NCBI GenBank assembly: GCA_029961685.1
Contig: JARWKL010000008.1
Location: forward strand, 9,364,501-9,428,500
Length of the DNA stretch: 64,000 bases
Reading direction: 5' to 3'
From: Aristolochia californica
Lineage: Eukaryota; Streptophyta; Magnoliopsida; Piperales; Aristolochiaceae
The position numbers and the translations under genes are program-made. How positions within the stretch are numbered: position 1 is the stretch's first letter; the number at the start of each line of letters is the position of its first letter. Shown here in pieces: positions 11,353 through 23,173 of the stretch. Below the pieces are notes generated by a model. The model saw only the letters and a program-made list of their open reading frames with translations, did not search any database and was not told where the DNA came from.

Positions 11353-11985
11353 TTTTAAATTTAGGATCCATTTTCCATGATAAAAAAACAAGAGAAAGAA
11401 GAAAGAAAACCGAGAAAAGGGGAGGAAAGCTCTTGGTAGAGAAGAGAAAAAAATAAAAGGAGAAGAGTGGGTTGCGCCAAGTAAGGAGAGGGAGAGAGAG
11501 AACCAACTCGGGATTGAATGTGTGAATTGATTAATTTCGACTTACAAGACCTCTCTTTATAGTAGAGGAGGAGGTAGAATCCTTATACAACTTATCATTC
11601 AATCCTAATTACATTTCCACTCTAACTCTTCAATATAAGTAAGTCTATTTAAACTAAACAACTAGAACACCAACTTGAGTAGAACTAGGAGTCCTTTATT
11701 ATTCACGTGAGGGGAATGGATAAGCCAGCTCGTAGCCTTATCCATATGGGCCCCTCATGATCTCCCAGCGCACCATGATAAGAGTGCCAGCTCGTGAGAT
11801 CTTTATGGATCCCACTTGATCCTCAAGTCTTCTAAATCAATTCAGCTTGTGCTTCTTGCTTCCTTAACTCGTGCTTGCTTTGGGAGAGGACTCTTCTTGG
11901 TGTCCCACATCCTCTAGGACTCTTCTTGATGACCTACGTCCTTATGGTGGGTCCCACCAGCTCAAGCACCATGGTGGGTCCCACA
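11353..11985 (-). repeat. Cop2 5' LTR
   Basis: This runs from the primer-binding site to ggtgggtcccaca at 11985, where Gyp2 coding sequence resumes. At 633 bp it is longer than its relatives in Cop1 and Cop3, although it shares the aatttaggatcc start. Its outer end reads TGTGGGACCC on the minus strand. The right boundary is inferred from where Gyp2 coding begins. Confidence 0.6.
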
Positions 11986-13796
11986 TTGTAACATGTGGCA
12001 AGGGTGTGTGCAACATGGGCGAGTCGCCCTTTAACGGCTTCCAAAGTGAAACATGGAAGACATCATGAATCTTGGCATCCGGGGGAAGTGGCAGCTTATA
12101 AGAGACGTTGCCCACACAATTCACAATCTGGAATGGGCCATAGAATTTAGGGGACAATTTATGACTTTTGGAGGCCGTAATTGAAAGTTGGCAGTAAGGT
12201 TGAAGACGAAGCCAGACAGTCCCCAGAAGCATAAGAGAGGTCACAATGGCCCTTGTCATAGATGCACTTCATCGTAGCCTGAGCTTGCTGCAAGTGGGCT
12301 TTGACCTGGTCGAGCATACCATCACGTTCCCCTAAAGCCTGGTCTAGAGCGGCCACGCGAGAAGAGCCAACCACATAAGATAAGAGACGAGGGGGTTCAC
12401 GACCATAAACCACGCTGAAAGGTGTAGTCCGAAGTGCTGTGTGGTAGGAGGTATTGTAGTAAAACTCTGCCCAAGCAAGCCAACGGACCCAACTCTTGGG
12501 ATGATCCCCCATGAAGCAATGCAAATACATCTCAATAGTCCCGTTGACCACCTCCATTTTTTTATCTATCTGAGGGTGGTATGTTGAAGAGAAAGCCAAT
12601 TTGGTGCCATGTACATTGAAAAGCTCTTTCCAAAAGGTACTAGTGAACATTGTCTCTCTGTCACTTGTAATGGACTCCGGTAAGCCATGAAGGCAGACAA
12701 TCTGGTCCATAAAAATTTGAGTCACGTGGGTCACCATGTAAGGATGCGACAAAGGAAGGAAGTGACCATATTTTGAGAATTGATCCACCACAACCAAGAT
12801 AATAGATTTACCGGGGGATTTAGGGAGGCCATCAATAAAATCCATGGAAACATCCGCCCATACCTGAGAAGGGATCTGGAGAGGCTGAAGCAGACCTGCG
12901 GGGCTTAATGACTCAGTTTTGTTCCTTTGGCAGACCTGACACGCAGACACATATTCAGACACCATGCATTTCATACCTTGCCAATAGAAGTCACGGCTAA
13001 GCCATAAATATGTCTTTTTTTGTCTGTCATGACTGCGTACGTGATATGTAGATATGATGGTGTGGAGTAAGGCTGAGGTAGGACGTAAATAAATCTGATT
13101 CTTGTAAAGAATGTGTCGGTCTTGGATGGCTCAGTTGTTGTACATGGTCTGCTGCTCAATGCTTTGAAATAGGTCAATGAGCTCAGGAGTTTTCTGAATT
13201 TTGTCTCGAAGGAAATCCAACAAAAGGAACCATGGTTGATTGATGGCATGCAGCCATGGCTCGGACACCTCCCGGCGGGATAAGGCATTGACCCCCTTGT
13301 TGAGTAGTCCCGGTTTATATTCCACCTGAAATTCGAAGCCCATCAATTTACTAAGTCAAAGATGTTGGGGTAAAGTGGTGATGTGTTGCTCTAATAGATA
13401 CTTCAAGCTGCAGTGGTCTATGTGGATTATGAAGTGTCGACCCCAAAGATAGGGCCACTAGTGCTAAATGGCTTTGGCCAAGCCGATAAGTTCGCGTTCA
13501 TAAGCGGCTAATTGGTGGTGGTGTGGGGCTAGGTGCCTGTTGAAATATGCAATAGGATGCCCTTGCTACTGTAAGACCGCGCCATTGCCGCCTCTAGAAG
13601 CATCTCATCCTATAATAAATGGCTCTTCAAAATTGGGAAGTTGGAGCACCGAAGTTGTGGCTAAACAGAGCAAAGGTGGAGGCAGCAGCTTCAGACCACG
13701 TGAAGGTTTTCCGCTTCAGTAAACTTGTGAGAGGAGCCGCGAGCAGGCCATAGTCGTGAATGAACTTCCGATAGTACCCGGCCAGGCCTAAGAATC
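11986..13796 (-). pseudogene. Gyp2 pol, 3' half: end of RT, RNase H, integrase
   Basis: The longest intact piece (12159-12974) is integrase: zinc-domain cysteines CQVCQRNK, core MDFIDGLP, SDRETMF, then a catalytic-E region with HPQIDKKMEV where relatives have HPQTDGQTEV. It continues with KLSPKFYGPFQIV and DVFHVS (GPY/F module) to ~11995. RNase H (~13120-13560) and the RT-RNase H connection (LGLAGYYRKFIHDYG, ~13740-13795) are broken by stops and frameshifts. The chromodomain that should follow is lost at the Cop2 boundary. Confidence 0.8.
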
Positions 13797-14623
13797 TGTT
13801 ATGGTCCCTAGCCATGGATCTAGTAACTCGGTGAGATACTGATGAATCCAGCACATACACAGGTTTAAACTCCGTAAAGAACCAAGAATTTCGTCTCCAA
13901 CCACTCTATTTGGAAACATAATTCCTTTTCTCTCACAAATGAGTTCAGACACTATTCACGCAGGTAATTTAATAATAGAACTCCAACCTTATGAACTTAG
14001 GAAAATCAATCTCAATTTACCTTTTTTAACTTAGGTAAATCGTCTCCCCTGTTTTTTCCTTGAAAGACTTTGTTTCGCCATGAAGGGATAAGAGTTCTTC
14101 TTCCTGGATAGGGTTCGATTCTCTTCCTTCTTCTTCCGTCCTCGGTTCCATGAATGAAGCAAGGCCTCTTGCAGTCACGATGAAGCAGCAATTCCTCCGC
14201 CCTCGCCTTGGCTGAAGAAGGGGTTCACACAACCCTTCTTCCTCCTTAGTTCCGTTAAACACAAGGTCTCTCTCCATGCCGTCAGGTAGAGATTCCCTCT
14301 TCTCTTCCCTTCTCAACCTCCCAAACCACTCACAAAAGCACCAACGCCGAAGGGAAGGTTCACGCCCAAAATCCCAGAAGAGGGAGCTCGAGGAGAACCT
14401 AGATTAACCTAATGTACTCTATTTTAAGCTAAATCCAAACTTAGTTTTATTTCTCCATCCTTACCCCTTAAAGAGGGTAATTAACATTAACATAGGTTAG
14501 GGTTATAAAACCTAATTCTACCCCTACCTTAAAGTCTTATTAAAAATCAATAAAATTCGAAATTAAAAGCAACATAAATAATAAAGGTAAAGTAGATGAC
14601 TCAGTCTTATTGAGTCCATAACA
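13797..14623 (-). repeat. GypD 3' LTR
   Basis: Starts TGTTATGGTCCC and ends GTCCATAACA on the plus strand. It pairs with 16043-16912; the two share long near-identical tracts, and the partner has an extra repeated segment around 16200-16240 and 16330-16370. Confidence 0.85.
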
Positions 14624-15521
14624 TCTGCCCCCCCTTGGAGATCGAGCTTGTCCTCAAGCTCGGAAGCTGGGTAGACCTGGTGGAAGTTGTCGAGCCGCTC
14701 CCATTCTGCGTAGTTGTATCAGATTGCTGCCCAGTAATGACATGCAGGGAGATGTCCGGTGGTTCTTCCTCAATCATATCCTCTGTCACCTCGATATCCT
14801 CATCTTCAACCTTATCGATCAAAAACAATCTTTTGCATTGATGCCCAACCCGATATGGTTCATCACAGTTGTAACACAGATTCTTAGCCCGCCGTTTCGC
14901 CATCTCAACACTTGTCAATTTTTTTTATATAAGGAGGTGTAGGATGACTAGATTTCAGATCCCCTGTCATAGTAATACCCGGGTTGTTTCTCAGTGGAAT
15001 GCGCTCCCCTGACCATGGAGGTCGTCTGTGCTGTGCTTGCTGTCACAGTTCTAAAGCACGAGCTATATTCATAGCGTTGGATAAGTCAACAGGTGCATAG
15101 AGCTCCACCTCAAGCTTTAAGGCCTCAGTCAGTCCTGCTGTAAACAGCGCAACTTGCTGATCCACTCGTACCATACTGCTGGCTCGTGCTAATTTTTCCT
15201 GGAACAATTTTTGATATTGCTCCACGGCCCCAGTTTGGCGTAGTAAAACCAAATCTCCCAAAGGGTTACTATAAGCCGGAGGACCAAAACGGAGAGAACA
15301 CAGTCGCTTAAATTCATCCCAATCTACCACCTCGCTATCAACCTCAACTAGTTGGTACCAAAGTTGTGCTTCCCCTAGTAAGTGGAAAACAGCTACGTTG
15401 ACTCGGTCATAGGTTGGGACTCGCTGATGGCTAAATTTTTTTTCGCATCAATACAACCATATCAAAGGGTCTTCTGACCCATTATAAGTAGGGAATTCCA
15501 TTTTAGTATACCTCGAAACAA

Positions 15522-15922
15522 TGCCTCCCCCCTGGTAGAAGTATCCCCCCGGAATGAGGGTTCCTTGTTGTCCCGAGAAACTCGTGCACCTCGGAAATTC
15601 ATCTCCCCCTCTATTATACGAATGGTCCCCTCCTCTCTGATTTGGAATGAGAGGTACAGTGCCTCCCCCCTGGTTGAGGTGTCCCCCCGGAATGAAGGGT
15701 CCTTGCTGACCCGAGAAACTCGTGTGTCTAGTAAACTCATCTCCCCCTCTGATCTGCGAATGGTCTCCAGAATTGGGTTTTTGCCAGTGCTCAGACCAGT
15801 CTCCATGTTATCCATCCTTCCTTTCAAGGTTTCCAAACTGAGAGTGAACTTCTCCTCCAATGTAGCAAATTTCTTGCCAGTAGTTAGACCATTCTCCATG
15901 CTATCCATCCTTCCCTTCAAGG
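15522..15922 (-). repeat. Two tandem duplications inside GypD gag
   Basis: Units of roughly 139 bp begin at 15522 and 15661 (cctcccccctggt, ccgagaaactcgtg and catctccccctct are shared). A second pair, about 48 bp each, is at 15783-15830 and 15877-15922 (tgccagt, tatccatccttcc, tttcaagg). Both pairs keep the reading frame. Confidence 0.75.
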
Positions 15923-16027
15923 TCTCCATATCGATATCAATTTTTGAGAACCTCTCTAGGACAGTATCAAATTTTCTTTCAAGCAATTCAAAGTATTCAT
16001 TGGTGCTTCTCTCTGCCGGGTTACCCT

Positions 16028-16039
16028 GCTCTGATACCA
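16028..16039 (-). other. GypD primer-binding site
   Basis: gctctgatacca: the complement is a 12-base match to tRNA-Met, 3 bases from the LTR start at 16043. Confidence 0.85.
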
Positions 16040-16042
16040 AGT

Positions 16043-16912
16043 TGTTATGGTCCCTAGCCATGGATCTAGTAACTCGGCGAGATACTGATGAATCCAGCAC
16101 GTACATGGGTTTAAAGTTCGTAAAGAACCAAGAATTTCTTCTCCAACCACTCTATTTTGGAAACATAATTCTTTTTCTCTCACAAATGAGTTCAGATGTA
16201 TTCACGCATAGGTAAACCACTATTCACGCAAGTAATTTAATAATAGAACTCCAACCTTATGAACTTAGGAAAATCAATCTCAATTTACCTCTTTTAACTT
16301 AGGTAAATTGTCTCCCCTGTTTTTGCTGTGAAAGACTCTGTTTTGTCGTGAAGGGACCCTATTTTGCCATGAAGGGAGAAGAGATCTTCTTCCTGGACAG
16401 GGTTCGATTCTCTTCCTTCTTCTTCCGTCCTCGGTTCCGTGAATGAAGCAAGGCCTCTTGCAGTCACGATGAAGCAGCAATTCCTCCACCCTCACCTTGG
16501 CTGAAGAAGGGGTTCATGTAACCCTTCTTCCTTCTTAGTTCCGTGAAACACAAGGTCTCTCTCCACGCCGTCAGGTAGAGATTCCCTCTTCTCTTCCCTT
16601 CTCAACCTCCCAAACCACTCACAAAAGCACCAACGCCGAAGGGAAGGTTCACGCCCAAAATCCTAGAAGAGGGAGCTCGAGGAGAACCTAGATTAACCTA
16701 ATGTACTCTAGTTTAAGCTAAATCCGAACTTAGTTTTATTTCTCCATCCTTACCCCTTAAATAGGGTAATTAACATCAACATAGGTTAGGGTTATAAAAC
16801 CCAATTCTACCCCTAACTTTAAGTCTTATTACAAATCAATAAAATTCAAAATTAAAAGCAACATAAATAATAAAAGTAAAGTAGATGACTCAGTCTTATT
16901 GAGTCCATAACA
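16043..16912 (-). repeat. GypD 5' LTR
   Basis: TGTTATGGTCCC to GTCCATAACA, 870 bp, the partner of 13797-14623. Confidence 0.85.
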
Positions 16913-19317
16913 AAATCCTTTAAGGCAGTGACTGAATGTGGAGAGGGCCAGTCGACGATAGTTTGAATTTTTTTGTTGTCTGCCTTCACTCCGGAGGCAG
17001 ATATGACATGTCCCAGATATGCCACCTCGGTGGTACCCAAGTAGCACTTGGATTGCTAGAGAAATAAATGATATGAATGCAGGAGGTTGAATACATGGCG
17101 CAAATGCTGAATATGCTCGTCCCAATACTTGCTATATATCAAAATGTCAACAAAGAAAACCAGAACATACTTCCTTAAGAGAGGGTGAAATACCTTGTTC
17201 ATAAAGGCCTGAACTGTGGATGGGGCATTGGATAGACCGAATGGCATGAGAAGGAATTCAAAGTGGCCATGGTGTGTGCGGAAAGCAATCTTCTCCACAT
17301 CTACAGCGTGCACCCGAATTTGGTGGTAATCGGATCTCAATCCCAATTTAGTAAAGAATTGTGCCCCATGTAATTTATCCCAGAGTTCGTCCACCACTGG
17401 TATTGGAAATATATCCTTGATTGTATGGGCATTCAGCTCTCTATAGTCCACACAAAAATGCCAAGTGTTGTCTTGTTTTTTAACTAATAATATTGGGGAC
17501 GAAAATGGTGACTGACTAGGCTGAATAATGCCTTGCACCAAAATATTTTGACATTGCCGCTCGATTTCATCTTTTTTTAAATGGGGGTAGTGGTAGGGGG
17601 GACACCCCTACTGGCTCAGTGCCCACTTTTAAACGAATCCGATGATCACAAGCTCGGATAGGTGGAAGTACTGCTGGCTCTTGAAATAAATCAGTAAATT
17701 CTATACTGAGTGAGTTTGACTTACAACGGTCGGAGTCCATAACTTGGAGTTGCTGGAGAGTGCAATGGAATGGTGCATGAGTCCCATGAAGGATAATGGG
17801 TTGCTGGGATAAGTGAAACTCATAGTGAGGGACTTAAAATCCCATAAAATAGGACCCAACTACTGCAGCCATTTAATACTCAAAACAAAGTCAAACCCTG
17901 CCAATGGAATGACCAAAAAATGTGCCACAAATGTGTGGTCTTCAATAACAGAAAGTACTGCTGAACAAACTCCCGCACTAGAAATTTTTTCCCCATTGGG
18001 TACCGAAACCGAAGTGCCATAGTTCTGTTGAATCTTCAAGCCAAGTTGTTGTGTTGCTGGTTGGCTGATGAAGTTGTGCTACTGCCCGAATCAACTAAGG
18101 CCAGTAATATGAGGTGTTGGGGGACGGCGTGGACCTGCATAGTGTTTTTACTTTGCAACCCTGTCATGGCATGTAGGGAAATTTCTGGTTTGACCACTAC
18201 TGGTTCTTCCTCTTCCTCAATTGGTGTTGTGTCTTATGATTTCTCCACCTCTAACCAAAACAAACGTTTTCATAGATGCCCAGGAAGGTATTGCTCATCA
18301 CAATTATAATAGAGCCTTTTTGCTCTCCTCTGTTCCATCTTAGGCCGTGAAAGGCGGTGAATGAATTGGGTCGGTGGTGTTAACTTGTGTGCCTCCGATG
18401 TTGGAGAGGTGTTTTGGCCTCGGCGTAGAGGGGAGGTAGTGGCGTGTGGTGCACCAGTGGCCACACGGCCTTGCCATGGGGGTCTACACCCCAGAGATTC
18501 TTTTAAGACCCTCTGCTTGGTGTCCAGGGTACGGGCCAGATTCATAGCATGTGCTAAGTCCGATGGGTCATGTAATTTCACTTCCAGGCGAAGTGCTTCC
18601 ACTAGGCCAGCAGTAAAAAAATGAACATATTGAGTAGGATGCACGTACCTATTGGCTCATGCCAGCATTCTTGAAATTGTTTCTGATAAACTTCTATGGA
18701 ACCGATTTGTTTTAGGTTCACCAAATCTCCTAGAGGATTACTTTGGGCTGGGGGACCGAACATCAACATGCAATAGTCCGTAAAAATATCCCGATCGTGG
18801 ATATGGTGTTCAGAGTCAAACTGATGGTACCAAAGCTGCGCTTCATCGAGCATGTGGAAGGCAGCTAAAGGAACTCTGTCATCCGCTTGTGTTCTTTGAT
18901 TCCAAAAAAATTGGTCACATCGATGTAACCATATTAAAGGGTCAGAGGAGCCATCGTAAGTTGGAAAATCAAGTTTGGTATACCTGGGCACGGTGGAGTG
19001 GCTTGGCGCGTGGACCCCCCTGGGCTATGATGTGTTGGACGCAGAGGAGGCAGTGTAGATGGATGGGGTGAGGGCAGTTGGTCGGAAGGCTAGTTGAAAC
19101 TGCCCAAAAGAGCAGAATCTCGAGCAATCAATTCTCCAACGAAAAGACTAAGTTGAAGAATAGTCTCCTAGAGCTCCATAAATTCAGTTCGGAGTGCGGC
19201 GTTATGGGTTTGTGCTTCAATCTGAACTTCAGCCAGTTGATTGCACCGATCATTGGGAGAAGAAGAATCGTCGATGGTGGTCCTGTCTGATACCACGTTG
19301 TTAAGCTCCCTTGCCAT
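16913..19317 (-). pseudogene. Gyp2 gag, protease and RT
   Basis: The minus-strand start is the ATG at 19317 inside the LTR (MARELNNVVSDR). Gag core DFPTYDGSSDPLIWLHRCDQFF (~18920-18975) and AGLVEALRLEVKL (~18550-18610), a degenerate zinc region at ~18290-18320, a protease region at ~18040-18110, and RT from ~17620 to 16913 (LRSDYHQIRVH, FGLSNAPSTVQAF). The RT catalytic block reads FFVDILIYS instead of FFDDILIYS, so an active-site aspartate is lost. There are several stops and frameshifts. The RT continues at 13796 on the other side of GypD. Confidence 0.8.
19284..19295 (-). other. Gyp2 primer-binding site
   Basis: tgtctgatacca; the complement TGGTATCAGACA matches tRNA-Met over its first 10 bases and is translated as VVSDR in Gag. 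Confidence 0.7.
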
Positions 19318-19673
19318 GGATCAAGTCACCCGACGATCTCCTCTGGGTTCCAGATTTGAAGACGTCCTTAAGGGAGACTTGGGATTTTTGGAACGCCCTA
19401 TTGCTGAGAACAACCAAGCTTTCGAAGGAAGCTTGCAACTTGGACCTCATTGAGAGACAGAATCCGATCTTAGGATTAAGCTAATGATCAATGCTTAATT
19501 CCCATTCAAGCACCCGTCCTACATATAAGAGAGGATTAGGGTTGACGTACACAGCAAAGGCCCACGAAATTAAGAGGAATTACAATTAAACCAGCAAAGT
19601 GCATAAACCTAGAAATTACATGATTTACCCCTGACGTCTACTAATCACTCAATCTACTATGGAGTCCATAACA
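19299..19673 (-). repeat. Gyp2 5' LTR
   Basis: Starts TGTTAAGCTCCC and ends GTCCATAACA, 375 bp. It encodes the first Gag residues at its inner edge. The right flank is Cop3 RT. Confidence 0.85.
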
Positions 19674-20285
19674 CATAACCAGGTGGTTGAATCATATAAA
19701 TTTCCTAGTTTATATCGCCATTTAAGAAAGCATTTTTGGCATCAAGTTGATAGATGGGCCATGAAGAGTTAGTGACAAGCGATAATCAGATACATACTAA
19801 ATTTAACTTGGCAACAGGAGAGAAGGTCTCATCATAATCCACTCCATAACATTGAGTGTACCCTTTAGCTAGGAGGCAGGCCTTAAGGCGAGCAATGGAC
19901 CCATCTGGATTATGTTTGATAGAAAAGAACCATTTACGGGACTGGTTTCTTACCTAATGGAAGCGGTGCTAAGTTCCATGTCTAATTTTCACATAATGCT
20001 TGCATTTCCTCATCCATAGCTACCTTCCACCCTGGATGTTTTAGGGCCTCCTGATAGGACTACAGAATAGAGATGGAAGAAAGAGATGCAAGGAACTGAT
20101 AACATGTAGAAGATAAACGATGGTCAGACATAAAGTTGGATATAGGATGAGAAGTACTACAAGTACGTCATTCTTTTCTTAGAGCAATGGGCATAGTATC
20201 AAACTATGGACCAAATGGAATAGGGGAATGACTTACCTCTGTAGGATCCAAAAAATTCATAGGTGTGATATCAGTTGATGCTTCT

Positions 20286-20308
20286 GGGGGGGGGGGGGGG
20301 GGGGGGGG
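20286..20308. repeat. Run of 23 G
   Basis: An uninterrupted homopolymer in the Cop3 integrase-RT linker. The aligned Cop1 position (~5840) has only a short G run. Confidence 0.9.
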
Positions 20309-21138
20309 TGGAGGGAGTGACATCGACATTAAAGGGCACAATTGAACGAGGAGTGGTAGGAGGAAATGAAAAAACTAGGGGAGATTCAGTCAAAGAATAG
20401 AACGAGGTGTCCTAAAAAAGGTCACATCCCTAGACATAAGTAACCACCAAAGGGTAGGATTGTAACAGACATAACAATTTTTGTTGTGAGAGTAACCCAA
20501 GAAAAAGCACTTTATAGAACGAGGAGCAAGTTTACTTTTCTAAGAACATATGATATGGACAAAAAATGCACACCAAAAGACCTTTACAGGAAGAGAAAAT
20601 GGGTCTTCGGTAGGAAATAATACAAAATATAGAGTCTTATGACCAAGTACAAATGAAGGTAACCTATTGATAAGGAAACATGCCGTAAGTATGGCAAGAG
20701 GTCAATAAAAGTAGGGTACCTTCATGGAGTAGAGGAGGACTTGAGCAACCTCAAGGAGGTGATGATTCTTTCTTCCGGCAACACCATTCTGTTGAGGTGT
20801 ATAGGCACAAGATATTTGATGTATAAGGCCATTACCTTCACAGAAGGACTGAAACTCACTAGAAAAATACTCTTTAGCATTATCATACCTAAAAACTTGA
20901 TTTTTCTTCTTAAACTGGGTTAATACCATTGCATGAAATGCCTTAAAGATAGTAAATATGTCAGATCTTTCTTTAAACAGATATAACCTAGTAACTCGGG
21001 TAAAATCATCAACAACAGTAACAAAATATTTAAGTTGAAAAATATTGGAGACACTCAAGGGTCCCCATACATCATAAAGTACTAGAGAAAAGGGAGCAAC
21101 ACTTCAAGGTAGGCAGATCGACATTGTGAAGTCTTTGA

Positions 21139-21211
21139 CCTTAAGGCCTGCCTCCTAGCTAACGGGTACACTCAATGTTATGGAGTGGATTATGATGAGA
21201 CCTTCTCTCCT
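21139..21211 (+). repeat. Inverted copy of Cop3 RT segment 19817-19889
   Basis: 73 bases are the reverse complement of 19817-19889 with one mismatch. It is embedded in about 110 bp of sequence that interrupts the integrase zinc-domain region of the same element. Confidence 0.85.
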
Positions 21212-21503
21212 AGGAGGCAGACCGAGGAGAATATGTACTCCGCTAGTGTTTGCTTAACTGACAAACTTCACAATTTAAAGTAGGCAAAGACTTTAAAGAA
21301 GGAAATAAATGTCAAAGAGAAGATGTAGACAAATGGTATGGAGAGGATGAAAGTACAGGTAATGGAGGCAGGTCAAAGTGATACAAGCTCCCCTTTTCAT
21401 GGCCTCCACCAATCACTAGCTTCATTGTTAGATTCTGAAATACACAAGAAGAGAGTGAGAAGGTGTTAGAGCAATTTAGATTTTTTGTGAGTAACTTTAA
21501 AGG

Positions 21504-21941
21504 TGTTGAATTTATGGAAAAGTGAAATACTTCATTAACATCAATAACTTGTTGTTAGAGTACATGAACCTCTATTTATAATAGAGGAAGGTAGTAGAGT
21601 CCAATTACAATAAAACTACCCTTGTCCCAATTACACCCAAACTCTAACACTTAAGGTAAGTCCTAACATCATTAGGTAACTCAATATTGATAAAAGACAA
21701 ACATAACTTAAACTAAAACTCTTCTTGGTCGTGACCCTAAGATAAAGATACTTTTGTGAGTCCTTCTTGATCTTCCAACTTATGTGATAAGGATGCCAGC
21801 TCTTGGTAATCATTGTGGGTCCTACTTCTTATGGTCTTGGGCCCATCTTGTGGGCCTTCCTTGGTCATGTGGCCCATCTTATAATAATCTTACATGTGTG
21901 GGTCTTCCTTCGTCATTTGGGCTTGATCTTATCTTCCAACA
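21504..21941 (-). repeat. Solo LTR of the LarE family
   Basis: 438 bp from TGTTGAATTTATGG to TCTTCCAACA, flanked by perfect 5-bp direct repeats AAAGG (21499-21503 and 21942-21946). No primer site or polypurine tract adjoins it and Cop3 protease coding continues on both sides. The same LTR occurs at 40912 and 51901. Orientation is inferred from those copies. Confidence 0.9.
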
Positions 21942-23173
21942 AAAGGGAATTGAGGAACTAATAGGACATCTCGAAATGGGATAAAGAATGTAATAGAAGA
22001 TGATCCTTTACCAAGTACTTTGGTTTGTGTTCCATTAGCTATTGTAACAAACTTATTAGGAAGACACAAAGATAAAGAATTTAGCATATGTTTGTTACCT
22101 GAGAGATATTCGGAGGCCTCAGAGTCTATTATCTAAGATGAAGAGAAGGAAGTGGAAGAAAACACACCTGAAGCAATAGTGGTAGTTATCGTAGGTAAAG
22201 ATGGAAAGGAAGACTCCAAAAATGACTTTATTTTCTGAAATGTTTCATAGTCTTAATGAGTTGGAGTTATCTTCCCTGTTTGTGATTCAGCCTTTTCTTC
22301 CCATTTATCATTTTTAATGGAGGCTAGAGTAGCCTTGGCTCATTCCTCTTTGTTGTGAAGCTTCCAAAAATTTTCCACAAGGTGGTTTTGACCACCACAA
22401 TAGGTACATATGTGAGGCTCTGTGTGAGAGTAGCTAGGACCGGTTCTACCACCTCTTGTTTGGCCTCCTCTAGAATTTCTTTTGCGGCCTCTGTTGGAGA
22501 ATGATGTACCTCTATTACCTGAATACATAGCAGATGGATCATCATTATTTGAGTTAAGAAATGGATCAGGGATTTTCAGCAAGGTTGCACTTATTTCATC
22601 AAAGGACGGTAGTGTGGAGGAGCTAAAGAGTTGACTCGTAGCAACTTCAAAGTATTGCTTGATATTTGACAAACAAATTTCTGTTGCTAAAGCTTTCATT
22701 TCCTCTCTTGAACCGAAATATCAGTGGAGTATAGTTGAGTGATCTTCCACTCTTGAAGGAGACCCCGAAACCGAGCAAAAAATGCATGAATATTGTCCCC
22801 TTGCTTAGTATTGAGCATATTTTTCAATATATTAGATAACTTTTGTAAAGAAGTCGTACTAAAATATAACTTAGCACAAGTGTCCCAAATCTCTTGGGCT
22901 GATTCCAAGTGGACAACATTGTTGGCGACATGCTCTTCCATACTATTAATAAGTTCAGCTAATAACCAAATTGTCATCCTTAACCCACTTGATATAGGAT
23001 TGACTTTCTTCATCAATCAGTGGAGAAGCTTTGGTTAAGTGACCGAGAAGGTCTCGAGTAATAAGAACCCTTCTTACAAATTGAGACCAACTAAGATAAC
23101 TTGATAGTTCCCTTAAGGGAATAGTCATAATTTTGATTATATCACTCTTACTACTTGTATTTCCTGCATCCAT

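Larger units (their letters stand above)
14624..16106 (-). pseudogene. GypD gag with repeat-expanded N-terminal region and deleted pol
   Basis: Reading on the minus strand from within the LTR: RRVTRSMARDHNNLVSE (through the primer-binding site), then a charged, probably coiled-coil region made of two duplicated modules (ETLKGRMD.ME.GL.TGK twice; then EGEM..RVSR..K.PSFRGDTSTRGEAL twice), the Gag core (RFGPPAYSNPLGDL, LFTAGLTEALKLEVEL, 15060-15300) and a zinc knuckle (CYNCDEPYRVGHQC, ~14840-14880). After PPDISLHVITG, the start of the protease region, the sequence jumps at about 14674 to a pol C-terminal remnant beside the polypurine tract (14628-14637). Frame breaks occur near 15460 and 14930-15040. 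It is a Gag-only derivative, now defective. Confidence 0.75.
13797..16912 (-). mobile_element. GypD: pol-deleted, LARD-like Ty3/gypsy derivative
   Basis: Two long LTRs (827 and 870 bp) bracket only 1.4 kb of interior. That interior has a gag gene and then, near 14674, jumps to the last codons of pol and the polypurine tract, so protease, RT, RNase H and integrase are absent. The insertion site in Gyp2 is marked by GAATC (13792-13796) and AAATC (16913-16917), a 5-bp target duplication with one change. The surrounding Gyp2 frame (LKGF / LGLAG) is continuous across it. It presumably depended on a relative for its enzymes. Confidence 0.85.
11986..19673 (-). mobile_element. Gyp2: Ty3/gypsy chromovirus remnant, split by GypD
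   Basis: This is a minus-strand gypsy with its 5' LTR at 19299-19673 and coding sequence running leftwards to 11986, where Cop2 cuts it in the C-terminal pol region. GypD is inserted in the RT/RNase H spacer. On the right, Gyp2 interrupts the Cop3 reverse transcriptase at 19674. The 3' LTR is not in the window. Confidence 0.8.
19674..23173 (-). pseudogene. Cop3 gag to RT remnant (Ty1/copia)
   Basis: The Gag start is at 23173 (MDAGNTSSKSDIIKI). Then INSMEEHVANNVVHLESA (~22900-22960), a CCHC-like region (YCGGQNHLVENFWKLH, ~22360-22410), protease remnants (~22090-22140), Gag-pre-integrase (~21250-21400), integrase core (VDDFTRVTRLYLFKERS, PQQNGVAGRKNHHLLE, 20740-21030) and the RT N-terminus (NSSWPIYQLDAKNAFLNGDI, ~19700-19770), where Gyp2 cuts it. 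Disruptions: stops, a solo LTR at 21504-21941, a 23-G run and an inverted 73-bp insertion. Confidence 0.8.
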
